Of a stretch of DNA of 16,122 bases, positions 7,221 to 14,518 are shown one piece after another (position 1 is the stretch's first letter; each line of letters starts with the position of its first letter). The notes under the pieces were generated by a model. The model saw nothing but the letters and a program-made list of their open reading frames with translations. It was not told the origin of the DNA and made no database searches. Location: the NCBI GenBank assembly GCA_964569095.1, contig CAZMTB010000230.1, positions 1-16,122 of the forward strand, read 5' to 3'. Position numbers and translations under genes: made by a program. The DNA comes from JALWSI01 sp964569095 [NCBI: uncultured Aquificales bacterium]. Lineage in GTDB: Bacteria; Thermosulfidibacterota; Thermosulfidibacteria; Thermosulfidibacterales.

Positions 7221-7350
7221 GCCGTTATCGGTGTAATATCTCGATGCGCGCCAACGGCGGTAGGGGATCATAACCTAAGGATAAAGACGCCTACACCCTA
7301 CCCGTGACTTGAGACTATCCAATCTGGTTAATGAGAAGGGGAGAGAACCA
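7221..7350 (+). other. Possible structured 5' leader of the propeller gene
   Basis: Three hairpin-capable segments follow each other: GCCGTT (7221-7226) with AACGGC (7253-7258), with an inner ATCG/CGAT pair; immediately abutting it GGTAGGG (7259-7265) with CCCTACC (7296-7302); then TGGTT (7325-7329) with AACCA (7346-7350) just before the GAGGAGG ribosome-binding site. This arrangement suggests a folded leader RNA, but loops are long and short stems can arise by chance. It does not match a riboswitch that I can recognise. Confidence 0.22.
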
Positions 7351-7352
7351 AA

Positions 7353-7359
7353 GAGGAGG
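7353..7359 (+). promoter_or_regulatory. Ribosome binding site of the propeller gene
   Basis: GAGGAGG is 5 bases before ATG 7365. It favours this ATG over the in-frame GTG at 7359, which overlaps the site itself. Confidence 0.75.
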
Positions 7360-7364
7360 TGGGT

Positions 7365-8342
7365 ATGAAAATAAAGGCCATCCGCACGGTGGTACCAAGG
7401 GAAGCAGGCACCTATTCGGCCTTTCCCACGGCGGTGGTGTACAAGGGAAACATCTACCTCTACTACCGCCGGGGAAGAACGAGCAGTGCCCAAGTCCACG
7501 GCCTTAATGGGATAGTTAAAAGAATCAAGATCGCCACCAAAGAGTATCTAAAAGCCCATCTGGAGCCCTGCGAGGAGCCCCTGGTCAGGCTTGGAGACGA
7601 GAAAACGGTGTTCGCAGCCGGAAACGAGCTGGACGCAATCGTGGGGAAGCTTGAAGAGAACCTCTTCTCCCTATGCACCAGGGATTGCGTAGTGGGAAGC
7701 CACAACACCTGCTTCGTCTCGTTTAGCGAAGAACCGGAGTTCTGCGAAAGGCAAGCTGTGAAGATACCAGGAGTGGAACTACACGCCTTTTACGGAAAGC
7801 CCATCAAAACCCCTCACGGCTACGTTTTTACAGCCTACGGCGCCATGGAGAGAGACGGCGAGCAGCGCCCTTTGCTGCTCGTCACAGACACCAAACACTG
7901 GGAGTGGCTATCCCACCTGCCAAGCAGAGGAGGTGGCAAGAGGCTAAACGAGTGCTCCTTGGCGAGACACGATGGAAAATGGATCCTCTTTATTCGGGAA
8001 GACGAGCCTCCCTTCGGGATATGGTATTCAGAGAGCAGCGACCTGCAACGATGGAGCCCTCCAAGAAAGGTGATAAACTCCGCCCATGCTCCCATGGCGC
8101 TAACAGTAGAAAACACCCTGCACTTGGCATACAGGTGGCTCATCAAAGAGAACCTCTCTGCCGTTACCCTCAGATCTCCCTGGAACGGCGATACCCCCCT
8201 GGCACTGGAGAGATACCAGGGGAGTCCCTACGACGGAGGGTACACAGACCTCTTTAGAGCAGAAGGATGGCTGGTAGTGATCTACTACCTCGGCAATCCC
8301 CAGGCAGAACCCCTCATTAGATCGTCCCTTATCGAGACCTGA
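7365..8342 (+). CDS. Sialidase/BNR-like beta-propeller protein of unknown substrate
   Basis: A 325-residue protein without signal peptide or membrane segment, hence probably cytoplasmic. Repeated units of about 50 residues suggest a five- or six-bladed beta-propeller. Examples are TAVVYKGNIYLYYRRG (22-37), HNTCFVSFSEEPEF (113-126), LLVTDTKHWEWLSHL (171-185), a blade with NECSLARHDGKWILFIRED (195-213) followed by YSESSDLQRWSPP (221-233), and DGGYTDLFRAEGWLVVIYYL (290-309). The S-x-D-x-x-x-W turns and the C-terminal DGGY-x-x-L...YY strand resemble sialidases and related BNR/GH43-type glycosidases. A catalytic triad cannot be assigned from sequence alone. It is the only plus-strand gene, divergent from fliF and ending 15 bases before the convergent thiamine-binding gene. 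A role in glycan or nucleotide-sugar handling is possible, but the substrate is unknown. Confidence 0.7.
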   Translation: MKIKAIRTVVPREAGTYSAFPTAVVYKGNIYLYYRRGRTSSAQVHGLNGIVKRIKIATKEYLKAHLEPCEEPLVRLGDEKTVFAAGNELDAIVGKLEENLFSLCTRDCVVGSHNTCFVSFSEEPEFCERQAVKIPGVELHAFYGKPIKTPHGYVFTAYGAMERDGEQRPLLLVTDTKHWEWLSHLPSRGGGKRLNECSLARHDGKWILFIREDEPPFGIWYSESSDLQRWSPPRKVINSAHAPMALTVENTLHLAYRWLIKENLSAVTLRSPWNGDTPLALERYQGSPYDGGYTDLFRAEGWLVVIYYLGNPQAEPLIRSSLIET

Positions 8343-8357
8343 CCCCTGTTCTAACCA

Positions 8358-8654
8358 CTACACCTTGCTGGTTACTGCCTCAACCTTGCTCTCCATGGTG
8401 AGGGGTTTGTCCCTTCGATCGTCTATCTTCAGGGTGGTGACCACCCTCTTTATCTCGTCAGAGAAGGGAACCTCATGCATTCTCCTAACCAGGGCGAATA
8501 TCTCGTCTAGATCCCCCTCGAGGATGGTGCCCATGGGGGTGAGCTGGTATTTTATTCCCGACTCCTTCACCAGCTTCAGCACCTCTGCCACGTAGGCGCT
8601 AAGAGAAGGGGTACCGGTTCCCATGGGAACCACGGTAACCTCAGCCATGGCCAT
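8358..8654 (-). CDS. MTH1187/YkoF-family thiamine-binding protein (UPF0045)
   Basis: A 98-residue protein, typical family length of about 100. It shows the family pattern EVTVVPMGTGTPSLSAYVAE at the N-terminus, then YQLTPMGTILEGDLDEI and a central R-R-M-H segment. This is the ferredoxin-like thiamine-binding fold (Pfam Thiamine_BP, formerly DUF77). Family members bind thiamine or related pyrimidines; their exact cellular role is not settled. The start ATG at 8654 has GGAGGG 7 bases upstream. It is the last gene of the minus-strand operon, 18 bases after the EF-Tu-like gene, and converges with the propeller gene 15 bases away. No strong terminator is visible in the 15-base gap. Confidence 0.88.
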   Translation of the reverse strand: MAMAEVTVVPMGTGTPSLSAYVAEVLKLVKESGIKYQLTPMGTILEGDLDEIFALVRRMHEVPFSDEIKRVVTTLKIDDRRDKPLTMESKVEAVTSKV

Positions 8655-8672
8655 AGCTACACCCTCCCTCCA

Positions 8673-8930
8673 CTACGCCTTCACCAGAAACACCTTGTCC
8701 CCTGGACGCACCCTCTCGTTCACCTTGATTCCCACAAGGTCACCGGCCTTGGCACGCTCAACCTTCTGGTTGTCCACCTCCATGGAGTCCACCTTCTGGG
8801 TGAAGTCCGTGGTGGCTCCCTTGAAGTGAAGCTCGTCACCAACACCAAATCCCTCTCCCGAAACCTCTATTGCCCCCACGCTTACCCTCGAGAAGAACTT
8901 CGTAACCTTTCCAACCTCAACCTCTTCCAT
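8673..8930 (-). CDS. Stand-alone EF-Tu domain-2-like (translation-factor barrel) protein
   Basis: An 85-residue all-beta protein. MEEVEVGKVTKFFSRVSVGA, then E-x-F-G-VGDELHFKG, then DSMEVDNQKVERAKAGDLVG and VRPGDKVFLV match the beta-barrel of translation elongation factor domain 2 (the EF-Tu/IF2/SelB type: a V-G-x-V-x-x-x-F start, GD-x-L-x-x-G middle, and A-x-x-GD-x-V-G-I-K end). There is no GTPase domain, so it is not a translation factor by itself. Databases usually name such proteins translation elongation factor-like; the function is unknown. The same barrel occurs fused to the C-terminus of U32 peptidases involved in RNA or quinone modification. It has a strong GAGGAGG site 5 bases before the ATG and lies in the purine operon. 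Confidence 0.82.
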   Translation of the reverse strand: MEEVEVGKVTKFFSRVSVGAIEVSGEGFGVGDELHFKGATTDFTQKVDSMEVDNQKVERAKAGDLVGIKVNERVRPGDKVFLVKA

Positions 8931-8944
8931 CTCTACCTCCTCTA

Positions 8945-9310
8945 CTACTTCAACCCCGACTTCAACTCCTTCAAACGCCGTTGAACGGCAGGTGTCCTCC
9001 TGTCGTTGGGAAACCTCTCAACGAAAAGCTGGTAGTACCGAGCGGCATCGAGGGTGTCACCCTTCTTATCGTAGCACTTGGCAAGCATGTAAGTGGCATC
9101 GTCGGCAAGCCCGTTGTGAGGATAGTAGTGAACCACGTCGGTGAACCTGTCTATGGCCGTATCTATGTTTCCAGTGTTGTAGGCTGCCATTCCCTCTTCG
9201 TATAGGGGCTGAGCAGGATTCAACACATTAACCTGCATACTACCACTCCCAAAGGTGCATCCAACCAGCCCAAACAACACCAGAGCCAGTACCCTCGTTC
9301 TCTTAATCAT
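8945..9310 (-). CDS. Small TPR-type outer-membrane lipoprotein (CpoB/YbgF-BamD-like)
   Basis: From the ATG at 9310 the protein has 121 residues. MIKRTRVLALVLFGLVGC is a signal peptide with a lipobox (LVGC) and lipidated Cys18. The mature part carries about two TPR-like helical repeats (LYEEGMAAYNTGNIDTAIDRF, read in pieces; ATYMLAKCYDKKGDTLDAARYY; LFVERFPNDRRTPAVQRRL), the pattern of the C-terminal domain of CpoB/YbgF and of BamD. A Gly/Ser linker separates Cys18 from the repeats. It probably anchors to the outer membrane facing the periplasm and works as a protein-protein adaptor. It is shorter than BamD or CpoB, so an equivalent function cannot be assumed. A GTG at 9316 is an alternative start; both have Shine-Dalgarno-like sequence. 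Confidence 0.82.
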   Translation of the reverse strand: MIKRTRVLALVLFGLVGCTFGSGSMQVNVLNPAQPLYEEGMAAYNTGNIDTAIDRFTDVVHYYPHNGLADDATYMLAKCYDKKGDTLDAARYYQLFVERFPNDRRTPAVQRRLKELKSGLK

Positions 9311-9333
9311 ATTCACCTCTAAACCCTCCCCTT

Positions 9334-9990
9334 TCAGGCATCCAACGGGGGATTAGTAAAGGCCCAGGTCTTGTGCGGATCCCCCTCGATCACCACCTTT
9401 CTACCCTCTACCTTCAGTCTTCCCTCGGCGTAGAGTCTTATGGCCGCCGGGTATATCTTGTGCTCGTATTCCAGGATGCGGGCAGAGAGTGTCTCCTCGG
9501 TGTCGTCGTGGAAAGCGGGAACCACCGCCTGGATGATTATCGGCCCCGTGTCCACCCCCTCGTCAACGAAGTGAACCGTGCACCCCGACACCTTCACCCC
9601 ATACTCAAGGGCCTGCTCCTGTCCGTGCAGGCCAGGAAAAGAGGGAAGCAGGGCAGGGTGTATGTTTATTATCCTGTGCCTGAATCGCTCCACGAAAGAA
9701 GGAGCCAGCACCCTCATGTACCCAGCAAGGCATATCAACTCCACCTGGTACCTCTCTATAATGTCACCCATCGCGGCGTTGTGGGAATCCCTGTCGGGAT
9801 AGTCCGATGGTTTCACAACGTGGGTATCTATCCCTGCATTCTGGGCCCTCACCAGGCCGTAGGCATCGGGGTTGTCGCTTAAAACCACCACCACCTCTGC
9901 CTTGGTCTCTCCCCTCTGGCAGGCATCCATGATGGACTGCAGATTGCTACCCCTGCCCGAAACTAATACCCCTAAACGTAACGCTCCCAT
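9334..9990 (-). CDS. purN: Phosphoribosylglycinamide formyltransferase PurN
   Basis: A 218-residue protein matching the folate-dependent GAR transformylase. VLVSGRGSNLQSI (8-20) binds the phosphate of glycinamide ribonucleotide. The catalytic residues are all present: Asn109 and His111 in IINIHPALLP and Asp147 in VDEGVDTGP. It transfers the formyl group from 10-formyl-tetrahydrofolate to GAR in step three of purine synthesis, in the cytoplasm. The ATG overlaps the end of purM by 19 bases, suggesting coupled translation of the two purine enzymes. The C-terminal extension after about residue 195 (EGRKVVIEGDPHKTWAF) is normal for the family. Confidence 0.97.
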   Translation of the reverse strand: MGALRLGVLVSGRGSNLQSIMDACQRGETKAEVVVVLSDNPDAYGLVRAQNAGIDTHVVKPSDYPDRDSHNAAMGDIIERYQVELICLAGYMRVLAPSFVERFRHRIINIHPALLPSFPGLHGQEQALEYGVKVSGCTVHFVDEGVDTGPIIIQAVVPAFHDDTEETLSARILEYEHKIYPAAIRLYAEGRLKVEGRKVVIEGDPHKTWAFTNPPLDA

Positions 9991-11006
9991 TCTATCTGCA
10001 CCTCCTTCTCCCCTTTAATAATACTACCAATCAGTCTCGAGGGAAAGCCTGCCCCCTCAAGGGCAGCGAGGGCGGCCCTCACCTCCCCTTCAGGTACCAC
10101 CACCACCATGCCTATTCCCATGTTGAAGGTTCTGAACATCTCCCTCATCTCCACCTCTCCCTCCTCTTGAAGGAGCCGGAAGATCCGGGGAACTTCCCAG
10201 GTGGAAGGGTCAAGAACCATAGCCACTCCCTCGGGCAACACCCTCACCGGGTTATCCAACAACCCTCCCCCCGTGATGTGTGCCATGGCCCTAACGGTTA
10301 CGCCCGTAGACAGCAAGGCATCCACTGCCTTCACGTAGATCACCGTAGGAGTGAGAAGCTCCTCTGCAACGCTCCTTCCCGTCTCAATGGTATCCTCAAT
10401 ACCCAGCCCCATCTTCTCGAAGAGAATCTTCCTCGCCAAGGAGTAACCGTTGCTGTGAAGCCCGGAAGAGGAAATGCCCACCACAGCATCACCTGCCTCA
10501 ACGGCGCTACCGTCTATTATCCCCTCCCTCTCCACAACTCCCACGGCAAACCCTGCCAGGTCGTACTCGCCATCTGCGTAGAAGCCGGGCATCTCGGCGG
10601 TCTCTCCTCCCAGAAGGGCACATCCCGCCTCACGGCATCCCGCCACTATACCCGAGACTACCCTTGCAACCCTATCCTCGTCTATTCTGCCGGTGGCAAG
10701 ATAGTCCAGAAAGAATAGGGGCTTGGCCCCGGTCACCACCAGGTCGTTAACGCACATGGCCACCAGGTCTATTCCCACCGTATCGTGACGATCCGCCATG
10801 AAGGCCACCTTCAACTTGGTTCCCACGCCGTCGGTGGAAGCGGTGAGAACGGGATCTTTCATGCCAGAGGGAAGCTGGAAGAAGCCGCTAAATCCCCCTA
10901 TATCGCCCAACACCAGAGGAGAGAACGTGCTCTTCACCATCTCCCTGATGGAGTCAACCACCCTGTTGCCCTTCTCTATGTCCACTCCCGCGTCGGAGTA
11001 TCTCAT
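9972..11006 (-). CDS. purM: Phosphoribosylformylglycinamidine cyclo-ligase PurM
   Basis: A 344-residue protein of normal AIR synthetase length. Key motifs: YSDAGVDIEKGNRVVD at the start, STDGVGTKLKVA (57-68, ATP and substrate binding), GIDLVAMCVNDLVVTGAKP (78-96), GGETAEMPGFY (133-143), GISSSGLHSNGYSL, and HITGGGLLDN near residue 240. It makes aminoimidazole ribonucleotide from FGAM with ATP, step five of purine synthesis. The gene starts 4 bases after the stop of the response regulator and overlaps purN. Placing purMN directly behind ntrYX is a recurring arrangement in this kind of genome and may simply reflect operon merging. Confidence 0.97.
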   Translation of the reverse strand: MRYSDAGVDIEKGNRVVDSIREMVKSTFSPLVLGDIGGFSGFFQLPSGMKDPVLTASTDGVGTKLKVAFMADRHDTVGIDLVAMCVNDLVVTGAKPLFFLDYLATGRIDEDRVARVVSGIVAGCREAGCALLGGETAEMPGFYADGEYDLAGFAVGVVEREGIIDGSAVEAGDAVVGISSSGLHSNGYSLARKILFEKMGLGIEDTIETGRSVAEELLTPTVIYVKAVDALLSTGVTVRAMAHITGGGLLDNPVRVLPEGVAMVLDPSTWEVPRIFRLLQEEGEVEMREMFRTFNMGIGMVVVVPEGEVRAALAALEGAGFPSRLIGSIIKGEKEVQIEWERYV

Positions 11007-11010
11007 GGTC

Positions 11011-12375
11011 TCACCTTCTCTCTATCTTCAGCTGTCTCATCTTCTTATAGAGGTTGCTCCTCTCTATTCCCAAGGCCTCTGCAGTGTGGCTGATGTTCCA
11101 GTTGTGCCTCTCAAGCTGCTTTATGATGTACTCCCTCTCGAAGGCGTCCTTGGCATCCCTCAAAGGCTGATCGTAGGACAATCTGTAGCCCTCCTCACCC
11201 CGTTGCTGGATCACCAGGGGAAGGTGCTTTGGAAGAATCTCGTCCTCTGGAACCATGATCACCAGCCTCTCCATCACGTTCTTCAGCTCCCTCACGTTTC
11301 CAGGCCAGGAGTATCCTATCAGAAGGGCCTCAGCCTTGGGAGACAACCTTTTCAGGCCCCTGCCGTACTTGGTGCAGAAGAAAGAGATGAAGTGCTCGCA
11401 GAGGGGAACGATGTCCTCCCTCCGCTCCCTCAAAGGTGGAACGGTGATGGGAACCACATTGAGCCTGAAGAAGAGGTCTTCCCTGAACCGACCCTCCTGA
11501 ATGGCCCTTTCCAGGTCCTTGTTGGTAGAGGCTATCACCCTAAGGTCCAAGGGAATCGTCTCTTTACTGCCAACCCTGCAGATGGCGAGCTCTTGAAGTG
11601 TTCTCAGCACCTTGGCCTGGGTGGTTAGGGACATGTCTCCCACCTCGTCCAGGAAGAGGGAGCCTCCCGAAGACTGCTCGAATCTCCCTTTAACCACCCT
11701 TCTGGTACCGTCGTCTGCCACCTCTTCACTCCCGAACAGCTCCACCTCTACCCTCTCTTCCGGCAGGGCGGCACAGTTCACCTCCACGAAGGGACCGTCC
11801 CTCCTCAGGCTCCTATCGTGAACCTGCCTGGCAACCAGCTCCTTTCCCGTTCCGCTCTCTCCCATCAGGAGCACCCATCCGTCGGTAGGAGCCACGATCT
11901 CCACCTGCCTAAGAAGCTCTTGCATGGCCGGACTCTGGGCGATGAAGACCCTCTCCTCCTCCATGCGTTCTCTCAGGCGTAGGTTCTCCCTTCTCAGGCG
12001 AGACTGCTCCAAGGCGTTGGATATGCGTATTAAAAGCTCGTCCAGAGAGATGGGCTTCTCCACGAAGTCGTAGGCTCCCAGCTTAACCGTCTTAACTGCA
12101 GTCTCAATGGTACCGTGCCCCGAGATAACGATAACGGGCATCAATGGATCGGTCTCCTTAATCCTTTGAAGGGCCGTCACACCGTCCATTCCTGGAAGCC
12201 AGATATCCAGAAGAACGAGATCCACCTGCTCCCTCTCCAGGATCTCAAATCCCTCCTCCGCCGACTCGGCAGAGATTGGGACATATCCCTCGTCCTGAAG
12301 CACCTCGGAGAGAGAGACCCTGATGGGTTCCTCGTCGTCAACTATGAGTATGCAGCCCTTAGCCCTTTCTGTCAT
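11011..12375 (-). CDS. ntrX: NtrX-like response regulator (receiver, AAA+, Fis-type HTH), GAFTGA motif absent
   Basis: A 454-residue NtrC-family regulator. The receiver (6-122) has the acidic pair Asp13/Asp14, phospho-acceptor Asp57, Ser85 and Lys107. The AAA+ domain has Walker A GESGTGKE (172-179), Walker B LFLDE (240-244) and arginine-finger region REDLFFRLNV. A Fis-type helix-turn-helix occupies about 410-454 (NISHTAEALGIERSNLYKKM). In place of the sigma-54-contacting GAFTGA loop after ELFG the sequence reads SEEVADDGTRRVVKG (216-230), so classical sigma-54 activation is unlikely. Loss of GAFTGA is known for NtrX proteins, which fits the adjacent ntrY. It probably binds DNA as a phosphorylation-controlled regulator of nitrogen, redox or envelope functions. 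It starts 4 bases after the ntrY stop with a GAGGTG-type site. Confidence 0.93.
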   Translation of the reverse strand: MTERAKGCILIVDDEEPIRVSLSEVLQDEGYVPISAESAEEGFEILEREQVDLVLLDIWLPGMDGVTALQRIKETDPLMPVIVISGHGTIETAVKTVKLGAYDFVEKPISLDELLIRISNALEQSRLRRENLRLRERMEEERVFIAQSPAMQELLRQVEIVAPTDGWVLLMGESGTGKELVARQVHDRSLRRDGPFVEVNCAALPEERVEVELFGSEEVADDGTRRVVKGRFEQSSGGSLFLDEVGDMSLTTQAKVLRTLQELAICRVGSKETIPLDLRVIASTNKDLERAIQEGRFREDLFFRLNVVPITVPPLRERREDIVPLCEHFISFFCTKYGRGLKRLSPKAEALLIGYSWPGNVRELKNVMERLVIMVPEDEILPKHLPLVIQQRGEEGYRLSYDQPLRDAKDAFEREYIIKQLERHNWNISHTAEALGIERSNLYKKMRQLKIERR

Positions 12376-12379
12376 ACGC

Positions 12380-14518
12380 TCACACCTCGGTTATGGGAAG
12401 CTCTATCACGAATACCGAGCCTTTCGGTCTGTTGGGTCTCACCCTGATGTATCCCCCGTGGTCTGTCACTATCCTGTTCACTATTGCTAACCCCAAGCCA
12501 GTACCCCCCTCCTTGGTGGTGAAGTAGGGTTGAAAGATAAGCTCCCTCTCTTCGGGGGGAATCCCCTCTCCCTCGTCCTTCACCTCAATAACGAGCTGGT
12601 TGCTGGCGTAGTCCCTAAGCAACCTTATCTCCACCCTACCCCTTCCCTTCATGGCCTCTATGGCGTTGTCCACCAGATTCATCAGTACCCTCTTCATCTG
12701 CTCCTTGTCCAGCATGATCTGCGGCAACTCTCCAACCCTCTCCACCGAAATCTCTATCTTGGGATGGGAAGAGTGGTAGGTGGTTCTTATCTCGTCCACT
12801 ATCTCCTCCACGTTGCAGGGAACAGGCGAAATCTTGGGGAATCTGGCGAACTGGTGAAACTCGTTCACCATGTTCCTCATGAGGTCAACCTGGTCAATGA
12901 TGGTATCTATGCAATGGTTCAGTACGTTCTTCTCCTCCTCCGGTATCTCGGCACGCCCAACCCGCCTCCTCATTCTCTGGGCAGAGAGCTTAATGGGCGT
13001 GAGGGGATTCTTTATCTCGTGGGCCACGCGCCTGGCCACCTCCTCCCAGGCAGCCGCCCTCTGGGCCTTGGCAAGCTCCGTCATGTCCTCCAAAACGATC
13101 ACCATCCCGTCGTACCTGCCCTCCTGATCGTAGATAGGGGTAACTCCCACGTTGAGAATGGTTACACCCTCCTCCCTCACCAGCCTAACCTCGTTTCTAC
13201 CGCTGCAGTCCCCCTGCCTCAAAGCATCCCGTATGGTCTCCATGAGGGATTGGAAGGGACCCTGAGACAGAAGGGCCCTGTAAGAGTTTCCCTCGAAATC
13301 CGCATCTTCTCCAAGGTCGAGCAGGTTTCTCGCCGCAGCATTTATGCTGATGATCTTCCCCTCTTTGTCCAAAGAGATAACCCCCGTGGCCACGCTCTCC
13401 AGAACGGTCTCAATGTATCTCTTCCCCTCCTCCAACCGCCTCCTGTTCTTCTTGAGCTCCTGGGTCATGGAGTTGAAGGAGTTGACCAGTATCCCGATCT
13501 CGTCATCGGCCTTAACACCAACAGAAACGTCGAGGTCACCGGCGGCAACCTCCTCGGTGGCCTTGGCCAAGGCCTCTATGGGCACGGTTATTCCTTTGGC
13601 AATCTGTAAGCCTATCCACATGGAAGAGAAGAGGATCAACATGGTCACCACCAGAAAAGAGATGATGTATAGCCACTTCACCGACTTGCTCACAGACTTC
13701 ATCTCCTGGTACCCGCGGTAGATGTTGGTTATGGTGGTTAGACTCTTTCTCACCGAGGAGGGAATCTTGTAGGTGACCACCATTATCCTATCCTGCCCTT
13801 TAACGAACACCTTGTAGATTCTATCCATCTCCTCGCCAATCACCTTCTTACGGTCCCCAAGGAAGTCTCGGATCGCCTCTTTCGATGTGGCATATTTGGG
13901 CTTGTTCTTGCTCTGGGCCACCAGTTCTCCCTGTAGATTGAATACCTCTATCAACTTCGCCCCATGCTCGCCGGCCACCAAAGCCAACCGCTCAGAGGTG
14001 AGGTAGGGGCTCTCCACCTTCAGCCCTGTGCAATTGTGGAGTGCCGAGAATATACGCTCCGCATCCTCTTTCCACCTCTCGAGGTATTCCTGGGATATAG
14101 AGAGGGACTCACGCATGAAGAGATCCTGCTGAAGGCTGAACCAACTATCCACGAGGGAGGTTATTATTCCGCTCGCCACGAGGAAGAGCATGAGCGTAGG
14201 AACTATGGATAGACCGATAAAGGCAAAGACCAGCTTGGTCTTGAACCGCGATCCTATGGCCCCCTTCTTCCGCTCGAAGTAGAGTTTTATCAGGTTTCTC
14301 CCCAGCAGGAGCATAAAGACCATGAGCATCAGTATGTTGAGATTGATTAGGGCAAAGATCACCACGTTGGTGGGAAGCAAGGATGGCCCCTTTTTGCCCT
14401 GAAGGGTGATCTCCAAGACGGTGAGTCCCACGAAGAGTAGAAGCACCACCCCAACCAGAAGAATGGTCTTTCTGGAGTCGGCTGGGGTCGTTCTCTTTAC
14501 CTCTCTACCCTGATCCAT
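12380..14518 (-). CDS. ntrY: NtrY-like membrane sensor histidine kinase
   Basis: A 712-residue sensor with the NtrY layout: three membrane segments near the N-terminus (about 18-36, 51-73, 96-124), a periplasmic or extracytoplasmic sensing region (125-280), a fourth membrane segment (282-303), HAMP (304-357, with the typical P-x-x-x-L and DEIG elements), PAS (about 365-480), then the kinase core. His500 in the RVAHEIKNPLTPIKLS H-box is the phosphorylation site. The N-box has Asn614 and Asn618, G1 is DEGEGI (648-653), and G2 is GGTGLGL (671-677). It signals to NtrX encoded immediately downstream. Start ATG 14518 overlaps the DUF4390 gene by 22 bases. All catalytic boxes are intact. Confidence 0.96.
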   Translation of the reverse strand: MDQGREVKRTTPADSRKTILLVGVVLLLFVGLTVLEITLQGKKGPSLLPTNVVIFALINLNILMLMVFMLLLGRNLIKLYFERKKGAIGSRFKTKLVFAFIGLSIVPTLMLFLVASGIITSLVDSWFSLQQDLFMRESLSISQEYLERWKEDAERIFSALHNCTGLKVESPYLTSERLALVAGEHGAKLIEVFNLQGELVAQSKNKPKYATSKEAIRDFLGDRKKVIGEEMDRIYKVFVKGQDRIMVVTYKIPSSVRKSLTTITNIYRGYQEMKSVSKSVKWLYIISFLVVTMLILFSSMWIGLQIAKGITVPIEALAKATEEVAAGDLDVSVGVKADDEIGILVNSFNSMTQELKKNRRRLEEGKRYIETVLESVATGVISLDKEGKIISINAAARNLLDLGEDADFEGNSYRALLSQGPFQSLMETIRDALRQGDCSGRNEVRLVREEGVTILNVGVTPIYDQEGRYDGMVIVLEDMTELAKAQRAAAWEEVARRVAHEIKNPLTPIKLSAQRMRRRVGRAEIPEEEKNVLNHCIDTIIDQVDLMRNMVNEFHQFARFPKISPVPCNVEEIVDEIRTTYHSSHPKIEISVERVGELPQIMLDKEQMKRVLMNLVDNAIEAMKGRGRVEIRLLRDYASNQLVIEVKDEGEGIPPEERELIFQPYFTTKEGGTGLGLAIVNRIVTDHGGYIRVRPNRPKGSVFVIELPITEV

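Larger units (their letters stand above)
6841..7364. other. Divergent intergenic region between fliF and the propeller gene
   Basis: This 524-base stretch separates the minus-strand flagellar operon from the plus-strand gene. It is visibly richer in A and T than the flanking genes and contains no open frame with convincing coding character, apart from a possible 34-codon membrane peptide. It holds a sigma-28-like promoter, several inverted repeats (6929-6948; CTTTC-TAA-GAAAG at 7050-7062; 7221-7258; 7259-7302) and the ribosome-binding site of the plus-strand gene. I see no tRNA, no transposase fragment and no clear factor-independent terminator. Confidence 0.7.

Noticed and set aside
6997-7236. 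Plus-strand frame of 79 codons in the intergenic gap
   Set aside because: The product is very basic and polar with no periodicity or family resemblance, and there is no Shine-Dalgarno; composition follows from the A/C-rich strand.
7306-7320. A 15-base direct repeat (GACTTGAGACTATCC) shared with positions 3636-3650 in fliH
   Set aside because: One copy is inside coding sequence and the other in the intergenic gap. A single 15-base match in 16 kb is compatible with chance, and no further copies were noticed.
8352-8374. TAACCA...TGGTTA inverted repeat at the convergent gene ends
   Set aside because: The stem is 6 bp with an 11-base loop and no adjacent T-run, and it overlaps the thiamine-binding gene, so it is not a convincing bidirectional terminator.
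12530-13609. A 359-codon plus-strand frame opposite ntrY
   Set aside because: Same antisense shadow composition (Leu/His/Gly/Val), with no domain and no ribosome-binding logic; ntrY is unambiguous on the other strand.
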